NCBI GenBank assembly: GCA_005879245.1
Contig: VBLA01000360.1
Location: 1 to 6,783, forward strand
Length of the DNA stretch: 6,783 nucleotides
Direction of reading: 5' to 3'
Origin: Deltaproteobacteria bacterium
GTDB lineage: Bacteria; Desulfobacterota; Binatia; DP-6
Shown here: positions 1 through 4,290 of the stretch, one piece after another
Position numbering within the stretch: the stretch's first letter is position 1
How the letters are laid out: every line of letters starts with the position of its first letter
Notes under the pieces: model-generated
Told to the model about the DNA's origin: nothing
What the model saw: the letters and a program-made list of their open reading frames with translations, nothing else
The model's database searches: none
Program-made: the position numbers and the translations under genes

Positions 1-51
1 GCAGTTGTCAGCCCTCCGGTGAGAGGCTATCGTCTCGGCGAGTGCGTCATC

Positions 52-252
52 GTGCAAATCGTCCTGAATGAGGAGCCGCGAACGTTCGCCGCGGGCGCGA
101 CGGTCGCCGACCTGGTGGGCACGCTCGGCCTCGGCCCGCGCCGGATCGCGGTCGAGGTGAATCGCGCCGTGGTGCCGCGCGCCGAGTACGGCTCGACCGT
201 GCTCCACGACGGGGACACGGTCGAGGTGATCCACTTCGTCGGGGGCGGGTGA
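52..252 (+). CDS. thiS: Sulfur carrier protein ThiS
   Basis: Small ubiquitin-like protein that, as a C-terminal thiocarboxylate, donates sulfur to ThiG for the thiazole half of thiamine. From the GTG at 52 it is 66 residues, the usual ThiS length. It opens with the typical strand MQIVLNEEP, has the VNRAVVPR segment in the middle, and ends HFVGGG, giving the C-terminal Gly-Gly that is adenylated and thiolated. The frame is also open from a GTG at 19, which would add 11 residues ([11 protein letters not shown]) that ThiS proteins normally lack. I prefer 52 because the length fits and a weak GGCGAG lies about 8 bases upstream. However, the GTG at 19 overlaps a TGA at 20-22 in another frame, in the GTGA style used elsewhere in this window. 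The stop is 4 bases before thiG, so the two are co-translated. No thiF, thiH or thiO is visible. Confidence 0.9.
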   Translation: MQIVLNEEPRTFAAGATVADLVGTLGLGPRRIAVEVNRAVVPRAEYGSTVLHDGDTVEVIHFVGGG

Positions 253-256
253 AGCG

Positions 257-1036
257 ATGTCGATGAACGATGCCTTCACGCTGGCGGGTCGCGAGTATCG
301 CTCGCGGCTCATCGTCGGGACGGGCAAGTACCGGTCGTTCGAGGAGACGCGGCGCGCGGTCGAGGCGTCGGGCGCCGAGATCGTGACCGTGGCCGTCCGC
401 CGCGTGAACATCACCGATCCCGGGAAGGAGAACCTCCTCGATCACCTGCCCCTCGACCGCTTCACGATCCTCCCCAACACCGCCGGCTGCTACACGGCGG
501 AGGACGCGATCCGCACCTGCCGGCTCGCCCGCGAGGCGGGGATCGGGACGCTCGTGAAGCTCGAGGTGATCGGCGACGAACGGACGCTCTTCCCCGACGT
601 CCCGGCGACGATCGAGGCGGCGCGCGTGCTCCTGAAGGAGGGCTTCCAGGTCCTGCCCTACGTCACGGACGACCCGGTCGCCTGCAAGCGCCTCGAGGAC
701 CTCGGCTGCCCCGCCGTCATGCCGCTCGCCGCGCCGATCGGCTCGGGGCTCGGCATCCGGAACCCCTACAACCTCCGCATCATCGTCGAGCAGAGCCGGG
801 TGCCGGTGATCGTCGACGCCGGCGTCGGCACGCCGTCGCATGCCGCCGAGGCGCTCGAGCTCGGCTGCGACGCCGTGCTCATGAACACCGCCATCGCGGG
901 CGCCAGGGACCCGATCCTGATGGCCGAGGCGATGCGGCAGGGGGTCGAGGCAGGGCGGAAGGCGTTCCTCGCCGGGCGCATCCCCGCGAAGCTCTACGCG
1001 ACCGCGTCGAGCCCGCTCGAGGGCGTCATCCGCTAG
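257..1036 (+). CDS. thiG: Thiazole synthase ThiG
   Basis: Cytosolic TIM-barrel enzyme that condenses 1-deoxy-D-xylulose 5-phosphate, dehydroglycine and the ThiS thiocarboxylate into the thiazole phosphate of thiamine. It is 259 residues, full family length. Visible motifs in order: LIVGTGKY (18-25), VAVRRVNI (45-52), [11 protein letters not shown] (74-84), [10 protein letters not shown] (98-107) whose Lys101 is the expected Schiff-base lysine for the sugar phosphate, [13 protein letters not shown] near 155-167, and [12 protein letters not shown] followed by NTAIA, which form the phosphate-binding end of the barrel. The usual TPSDAA reads TPSHAA here, a minor change. The ATG at 257 follows the thiS stop by 4 bases and is preceded by GGTGAA as a ribosome site; a second in-frame ATG lies at 263. 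The gene is intact. After its stop there is no clear terminator, so read-through into the antitoxin gene is possible. Confidence 0.96.
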   Translation: MSMNDAFTLAGREYRSRLIVGTGKYRSFEETRRAVEASGAEIVTVAVRRVNITDPGKENLLDHLPLDRFTILPNTAGCYTAEDAIRTCRLAREAGIGTLVKLEVIGDERTLFPDVPATIEAARVLLKEGFQVLPYVTDDPVACKRLEDLGCPAVMPLAAPIGSGLGIRNPYNLRIIVEQSRVPVIVDAGVGTPSHAAEALELGCDAVLMNTAIAGARDPILMAEAMRQGVEAGRKAFLAGRIPAKLYATASSPLEGVIR

Positions 1037-1042
1037 GGCGGC

Positions 1043-1072
1043 TTGATGATCCGGGTCTATTCGGACTAGACT
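1043..1072 (+). promoter_or_regulatory. Possible sigma70-like promoter for the antitoxin-toxin-thiE unit
   Basis: A TTGATG at 1043-1048 (4 of 6 with TTGACA) is separated by 18 bases from TAGACT at 1067-1072 (4 of 6 with TATAAT). The second box lies inside the left arm of the palindrome, so a bound repressor would block it. Predicted initiation near 1079 would leave almost no leader before the ATG at 1086, which matches the absence of a purine-rich ribosome site there. This is pattern matching only and is weak in GC-rich DNA. Confidence 0.3.
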
Positions 1073-1083
1073 AAGTCTAGTCC
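1063..1083. promoter_or_regulatory. Perfect 21-bp palindrome, probable antitoxin operator
   Basis: The arm GGACTAGACT (1063-1072) is followed by a single A (1073) and its exact reverse complement AGTCTAGTCC (1074-1083): ten of ten pairs match. It ends 2 bp before the antitoxin ATG and covers a possible -10 box. Phd/YefM antitoxins are known to bind palindromes at their own promoters, alone or with toxin, and repress the operon. The position and symmetry here fit that role, although binding itself is inferred. A 1-nt centre makes a transcript hairpin less natural, and no T-tract follows, so a terminator is unlikely. Confidence 0.7.
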
Positions 1084-1085
1084 AT

Positions 1086-1325
1086 ATGAAAACCGTCAAC
1101 ATCCATCAGGCGAAGACCCACTTCTCTCGACTCGTCGAGCAGGCCGCCGGCGGAGAGGAGATCCTGATCGCCCGCAGCGGCAAGCCGATCGCGCGTCTCG
1201 TGCCGCTCGAGCAGCTCGCGGGGCCGCGCAAGTCAGGGACGCTCCGCGGTCGCATCCGGATGGGCCCCGACTTCGATGCGCCTTTGCCCAACGTCCTGGC
1301 GCGCGCCCTCGTCGCCGGGCGGTGA
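1086..1325 (+). CDS. Type II antitoxin, Phd/YefM family
   Basis: DNA-binding antitoxin of 79 residues expected to neutralise the PIN ribonuclease encoded next to it and to repress the shared promoter. The N-terminal half is a textbook Phd/YefM fold: MKTVNIHQAKTHFSRLVEQ (1-19), then GEEILIARSGKPIARLVPL (23-41) with the conserved GKPIARL strand. The second half (about 48-79), RGRIRMGPDFDAPLP and an Arg-ended tail, is the less conserved toxin-wrapping region; FDAPLP is common in antitoxins paired with VapC-type toxins. The ATG at 1086 has no recognisable ribosome site because the palindrome ends 2 bases upstream, so initiation may be leaderless or nearly so. The stop overlaps the toxin start by 4 bases (GTGA, 1322-1325), giving translational coupling with antitoxin made first. 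It lies 49 bp after thiG. Confidence 0.93.
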   Translation: MKTVNIHQAKTHFSRLVEQAAGGEEILIARSGKPIARLVPLEQLAGPRKSGTLRGRIRMGPDFDAPLPNVLARALVAGR

Positions 1326-1717
1326 ACCTACTCCTCGACACGCACACCCTCCTCTGGTGGCTCGGCGGCGACCGGAGGTTGGGGCGTCGTGCGGCCGCAT
1401 CCATCGCTGAACCTCGCAACCTCGTCTGGGTAAGCGCCGCGACGGCGTGGGAGATCGTCATCAAGGTGGCACTCGGGCGGCTCGACCTGGGGGAGCCTCC
1501 CGAGAAATGCCTCCCGCGCGAGATCGAGCGGAGTCACTTTCGTCCTCTCCCGATCACCGTGGAGCACGCGCTCGAGGTCGCGGCCCTACCCCACCACCAC
1601 ACCGACCCCTTCGACCGCCTGCTGATCGCCCAGGCCCGGCGCGAGGGAATGAAGATGGTCACGAGCGACCCCGCGTTCGAGGCATACGGCATTTCGATCC
1701 TGTCCGCACGCGCGTGA
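1322..1717 (+). CDS. vapC: Type II toxin, VapC-like PIN-domain ribonuclease
   Basis: PIN-domain endoribonuclease of 131 residues. VapC toxins cut specific RNAs such as tRNA or rRNA and arrest growth when the antitoxin is lost; the target here cannot be told. The acidic Mg-binding residues are present: Asp6 in LLLDTHTLLWW, Glu44 in ATAWEIVIK, Asp95 and Asp98 in HTDPFDRLLIAQA, and Asp116 in VTSDPAF. The subclass with LDTHTLLWW and a DPFDR motif typically pairs with Phd/YefM rather than VapB antitoxins, as here. The start is GTG at 1322, overlapping the antitoxin stop. Its stop (TGA 1715-1717) overlaps the GTG start of thiE in the same GTGA manner, so the toxin is translationally linked on both sides. 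All catalytic residues look intact, so the toxin is predicted active. Confidence 0.92.
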   Translation: MNLLLDTHTLLWWLGGDRRLGRRAAASIAEPRNLVWVSAATAWEIVIKVALGRLDLGEPPEKCLPREIERSHFRPLPITVEHALEVAALPHHHTDPFDRLLIAQARREGMKMVTSDPAFEAYGISILSARA

Positions 1718-2316
1718 CGCCGATTCCTTCCCTCGTCCTCGTGACCGACCGCCACGCGACGGAGGGACGGGAGCTCGTCGCGGTCGTGACCGCGGCGCTC
1801 GACGCCGGGCTCCCCGCCGTCCAGCTCCGCGAGAAGGACCTGCCCGGCCGGCAGCTCCTCGAGATCGCCGAGCAGCTCCGGACCGCGACCGCGCGGACGG
1901 GCGCGCTCCTCCTCGTGAACGACCGGATCGACGTGGCGCTCGCGGTGGGCGCCGACGGCGTCCATCTCGGCGGGACCTCGGTGCCGGTGGCGGTGGCGCG
2001 GAGCCTCGTCGGGCCCGAGGGCCTGATCGGCGTGTCGACGCACGCGCCCGACGAGCTCCGCGCCCTCATCGGTGCCGACTTCGCCTTCTTCGGCGCCGTG
2101 TACGCGACGCCGGGGAAGACGGCCGTCGGGCCCGCGGCGCTCGCCGCGGCGGTCGGCGCGGCGGCGGTGCCGGTGCTCGCGATCGGCGGCATCACGGTGC
2201 GGCAGGTGCCGGCGGTGCGCGCGGCTGGGGCGGCGGGGGTCGCCGTCATCCGCGCGATCCTCGGTGCGCCCGACCCGGCGGCCGCCACGCGCAAGCTCGT
2301 CGCGACGCTCGTCTGA
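1714..2316 (+). CDS. thiE: ThiE/TenI family protein (thiamine-phosphate synthase or thiazole tautomerase)
   Basis: TIM-barrel protein of 200 residues. ThiE joins HMP pyrophosphate and thiazole phosphate into thiamine monophosphate; the paralogue TenI tautomerises the ThiG product. Visible motifs: LVLVTDRH (7-14), AVQLREKDLPGRQLL (35-49), LVNDRIDVALAVGADGVHL (67-85), IGVSTHAPDEL (105-115), FFGAVYATPGKT (125-136), VLAIGGI (154-160) and a late GVAVIRAI phosphate-binding segment. The GVHLGQ-x-D stretch of classical ThiE reads GVHLGGTS here, so the Gln and the Mg-binding Asp known from Bacillus ThiE are replaced (Gly87, Ser89). That leans towards TenI or a divergent ThiE. However, the residue aligning with the TenI histidine in FGHVF is Ala, so neither assignment is proven. 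The start is the GTG at 1714, chosen because homology begins directly after it; it overlaps the toxin stop by 4 bases, and no strong ribosome site is seen. It ends 5 bp from the convergent kinase gene. Confidence 0.85.
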   Translation: MTPIPSLVLVTDRHATEGRELVAVVTAALDAGLPAVQLREKDLPGRQLLEIAEQLRTATARTGALLLVNDRIDVALAVGADGVHLGGTSVPVAVARSLVGPEGLIGVSTHAPDELRALIGADFAFFGAVYATPGKTAVGPAALAAAVGAAAVPVLAIGGITVRQVPAVRAAGAAGVAVIRAILGAPDPAAATRKLVATLV

Positions 2317-2321
2317 GGGGG

Positions 2322-3272
2322 CTATCCCCGCCGCGGCGTCACGAGCCGCTTCGTCGCTGCCTCCGCGTGGGCCATCAGGCTCTCGATCGTTCGGGTCAGC
2401 GTCTCGAGGGCGACGGGCTTCGTCAGGTGCTCGTCGAAGCCGGCCTCCTTGCACGCGCGGACATCCTTCTCCGAGCCGAAGCCGGAGAGCGCGATCGCCT
2501 TCACGGGGCGCGCCGAGCGAAGCTGTCGCAGGAGATCGATTCCGTTGCCGTCGGGCAGGCGGAGATCGCTGATGACGACGTCGTAGGGTTCCAGGGCGCG
2601 CTCGAGGGCTGCGGCGACCGACCCGGCCACCGAGACGTCGTAGCCCTCGAGGCGAAGGGCTTCGGACACGGCAAGCGCGGTGTCCGGGTGATCCTCGATG
2701 AGGAGGATGGAGACCCCCGACGAGGCGAGCGATCCGGCTTCCGGGGCGGGAGGCCGCGCTTCTTCCACGGCCACGGTCGGTAGCTCGACGGTGAAACGCG
2801 CCCCGCTTCCCTTGCCTTCGCTCGCGGCCGTGATCCGTCCACCGTGCGCTTCGATCACCGACTTGGCGATCGCGAGGCCGAGCCCGAGGTGTCCGGATCG
2901 ATCACCCGCCGCCCTGCCCTGGTAGAACGGCCGGAAGATGCGTTCGAGGTCGCCCGCTTCGATGCCTCCTCCGGTATCTTCGACCACCACTCTCACCCGC
3001 CCGGCGTCGTCATTCGACGAACGCAGCGTCACCTCGCCGTCGGTGGGGGTGCTCTGAAAGGCGTTCCGCAACAAGTTCCAGAAGACCTGCAGGAGCCTGG
3101 CCGGATCCGCGCGCACGTGGTGTGCCGGCGCCGCGAGCGCCGCGGTGACCCGAACTCCGGCAGGCCGCCCGTTCCCGCACAACTCCACCACCTCCTGCAG
3201 GACCGCGTGAACGTCCAGGATCTCGGGTTTCATCGACAGCTCGCCCCTCGTAACCCGCGTCAGGTCGAGCAT
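2322..3272 (-). CDS. Hybrid histidine kinase, C-terminal fragment: ATPase plus receiver domain (frameshifted from 3260-3964)
   Basis: Downstream part of a broken hybrid sensor kinase, 316 residues from the ATG at 3272. That ATG lies inside the second HisKA helix (DDMLDLTRVTRG), so it is not a natural gene start. Residues 1-25 are the end of HisKA. The ATPase domain spans about 50-166: N box NLLRNAFQ (66-73), G1 DTGGGI (99-104), F box FRPFYQG (113-119), G2 GLGLAI (130-135). A linker leads to a receiver domain at about 186-300 with acidic pair Glu193-Asp194, phospho-acceptor Asp236 in ISDLRLPDGNG, Ser263 and Lys285 in LTKPV. All these residues are intact. Reading back past the ATG, the same frame gives LETRLIDDM, the normal HisKA continuation. 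The frame overlaps the upstream fragment by 13 nt, and about 30-35 residues of HisKA are missing between them. The fragment could be translated alone as an ATPase-receiver protein, but it lacks the phospho-acceptor histidine. Confidence 0.85.
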   Translation of the reverse strand: MLDLTRVTRGELSMKPEILDVHAVLQEVVELCGNGRPAGVRVTAALAAPAHHVRADPARLLQVFWNLLRNAFQSTPTDGEVTLRSSNDDAGRVRVVVEDTGGGIEAGDLERIFRPFYQGRAAGDRSGHLGLGLAIAKSVIEAHGGRITAASEGKGSGARFTVELPTVAVEEARPPAPEAGSLASSGVSILLIEDHPDTALAVSEALRLEGYDVSVAGSVAAALERALEPYDVVISDLRLPDGNGIDLLRQLRSARPVKAIALSGFGSEKDVRACKEAGFDEHLTKPVALETLTRTIESLMAHAEAATKRLVTPRRG

Positions 3273-3964
3273 GTCGTCAATGAGGCGCGTCTCGAGATAA
3301 GGGGTGTGCGGAGCTCGTGGCTCAACGTGGCGAGGAACTGATCCTTCGCCTCGCTGGCGACCAGCAGACGCTCTTCCTCCTTCAGGAGACGCTCGCGCTC
3401 TTCCCGCGCTCGCAACCGGGTCTCCTCGGCTTCGAGGCGGGCCGTCAGGTCGACGATCGCCGTCCGGTAGCCGACCGCGTCCTTCCCAGAGCCTGCAGCG
3501 CGTCGGCTATGCAGCTGGACGAGGACGGCACCTTTTTCCGTCTTGATCTTCAGCTCGGTGGTCACCGGGGATACACCGCCGCGGCAGCGCCGCATGTGAT
3601 CCAGGAACGTCCGGCGATCGGCCTCGTCCACATAGAGCCGGAGGGGTCTCCCGGCGAGCAAGGGCCGAGTGCGCCCGAGCAGCTCCGCGCCCGTCAGGTT
3701 GATGTCCTCGATGACCCCGTTCCGGTCCAGGGTGACGTACGGGAGGGGTGCATGGTCGTACAGATCGGCGTACCGATCCCGCGACGCCTCGAGCATGTGC
3801 TGCGCCTCCATGAGCTGGTCCTGCTGGAGCTGGACTTGCTCCTCGTGGACTCTGAGGTCGTGGACGAGCCGCTCGAGCTTGGTGTCACGCCTGCGCTCGG
3901 CGCCGAGCTTGCGAAGCTCTGCGATCAGCTGCCCCCTCGTCATCCGCTCGAGCGGATCCACCAT
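3260..3964 (-). CDS. PAS-domain hybrid histidine kinase, N-terminal fragment (truncated in HisKA)
   Basis: Upstream part of the same kinase, 234 residues from the ATG at 3964. No transmembrane segment is visible, so it is probably cytosolic. Residues 1-62 are charged and helical, including a coiled coil (LERLVHDLRVHEEQVQLQQ). A PAS domain runs about 62-175 (YADLYDHAPLPYVTLDRNGVIEDIN, then TGAELLGRTRPLLAGRP and a VGYRTAIVDLT end). A signal helix follows (about 176-206), then the start of HisKA: KDQFLATLSHELRTPL with phospho-acceptor His216. After Pro221-Leu222 the frame leaves the family pattern, giving about 12 unrelated residues (ISRRASLTTCST) and a stop, while the true continuation is in another frame. 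The frame is also open from a GTG at 4000, which overlaps the previous stop as GTGA. I prefer 3964 because a run of eight G sits just before it as a ribosome site and protein similarity starts there. Confidence 0.82.
   Translation of the reverse strand: MVDPLERMTRGQLIAELRKLGAERRRDTKLERLVHDLRVHEEQVQLQQDQLMEAQHMLEASRDRYADLYDHAPLPYVTLDRNGVIEDINLTGAELLGRTRPLLAGRPLRLYVDEADRRTFLDHMRRCRGGVSPVTTELKIKTEKGAVLVQLHSRRAAGSGKDAVGYRTAIVDLTARLEAEETRLRAREERERLLKEEERLLVASEAKDQFLATLSHELRTPLISRRASLTTCST
3291..3305 (-). other. Deletion/frameshift junction in the kinase HisKA domain
   Basis: Read on the minus strand, one frame ends its family match at LSHELRTPL (last codon at about 3301-3299) and the other frame resumes it at LETRLIDDM (from about 3296). 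In kinases of this type roughly 30-35 residues (about 100 bp) separate these two motifs, covering the end of helix 1, the turn and the start of helix 2. Here they are almost adjacent and out of frame with each other. The size estimate comes from remembered family patterns, not from an alignment. Confidence 0.75.
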
Positions 3965-3996
3965 CGCACCCCCCCCGCGGCGTCGGCGTCGCGCCG

Positions 3997-4284
3997 TCAC
4001 CGCTCGGTCACGTCCTCCATGGCAAGCAACATCAACGCCTCACCTTGCACCTGGGTTTCGATGCGCCGGGCGTTGAGCAGCATCTTCTTCCGACCGATCT
4101 CCGGGAAATCGTGCTCCACCTCGAAGCCCTCGAAGGAGTGATTCTCCGGCAGCACCTCTTCGAGGAGCAGCCGCAGCTTCGGTATGTTCCACTGGCCGCT
4201 GCCGAGGTGGTAGATGAACCTCTGCTCGGTCTCTGCCCGTGAGACCCGGAACATCTGGCAGAAGGCGGGGTTCACCGTTTTCAC
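3997..4284 (-). CDS. PAS-domain remnant, displaced C-terminus of the CheB-CheR-PAS protein
   Basis: A 95-residue frame starting with GTG at 4284 and overlapping the stop of the large fusion gene by 4 bases (GTGA, 4281-4284). It begins mid-domain with KTVNPAFCQMF, then RFIYHLGSGQWNIPKLRLLLEE, FEVEHDFPEIGRKKMLLNARR and a final LLAMEDVTER. This is the typical last PAS domain of CheB-CheR-PAS fusions, where it lies in the same polypeptide. The first strand and helix of the PAS fold are missing. The codon before GTG in this frame reads CGG, matching the family's usual RVKT at this point, so the frame was once open further upstream. It may be translated by coupling as a separate short protein, but a degraded end of the larger gene is more likely. 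Its stop overlaps a GTG at 4000 in the kinase frame, again as GTGA. Confidence 0.7.
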   Translation of the reverse strand: MKTVNPAFCQMFRVSRAETEQRFIYHLGSGQWNIPKLRLLLEEVLPENHSFEGFEVEHDFPEIGRKKMLLNARRIETQVQGEALMLLAMEDVTER

Positions 4285-4290
4285 CCGCCG
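4281..4290 (-). other. Deletion/frameshift junction at the C-terminus of the CheB-CheR-PAS gene
   Basis: On the minus strand the large frame ends KNLENRIDGG and stop, where relatives normally run on through a short strand, an ALKRSE-like helix and the start of a further PAS domain before RVKTVN. The RVKTVN part is present immediately downstream in another frame. About 40-50 residues therefore seem absent, with a net frame change. The estimate rests on recalled family architecture. Confidence 0.65.

Noticed and set aside
1..51. TPP riboswitch upstream of thiS
   Set aside because: Thiamine genes are often TPP-regulated, but none of the conserved core (such as CTGAGA) is visible in the 51 bases available. 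It could lie further upstream.
47..1102. Long minus-strand open frame (351 codons) opposite thiS-thiG
   Set aside because: Arg/Asp/Pro-rich composition with no motif. It is the antisense of a clear thiG in GC-rich DNA, where such frames arise by base bias.
1447..1713. N-terminal extension of the thiE frame back into vapC
   Set aside because: The 89 extra codons are low-complexity Arg/Pro/Gly-rich sequence overlapping an intact PIN toxin in another frame. ThiE homology begins right after the GTG at 1714.
2317..2329. Short GGGG/CCCC inverted repeat after thiE as a terminator
   Set aside because: Only a 4-bp stem with no T-tract on either strand; expected by chance in this base composition.
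1534..2454. Long minus-strand open frames opposite thiE
   Set aside because: Ala/Arg-rich shadows with no recognisable domain; thiE on the plus strand explains the region.
3260..3301. Programmed ribosomal frameshift joining the two kinase fragments
   Set aside because: No slippery heptamer is evident, and a conserved part of HisKA is physically missing, so a simple shift would not restore a normal domain.
2844..3341. Plus-strand open frames opposite the kinase and PAS genes, including 3317-4141 and 4294-5142
   Set aside because: Their translations have shadow composition, for example Ser-rich runs opposite the coiled-coil repeats, while the minus strand carries clear kinase, PAS and CheR motifs.
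3969..3976. Run of eight C (G on the coding strand) as a phase-variation tract
   Set aside because: It lies before the preferred kinase ATG, where it serves as a ribosome site. Length changes would not alter the main reading frame.
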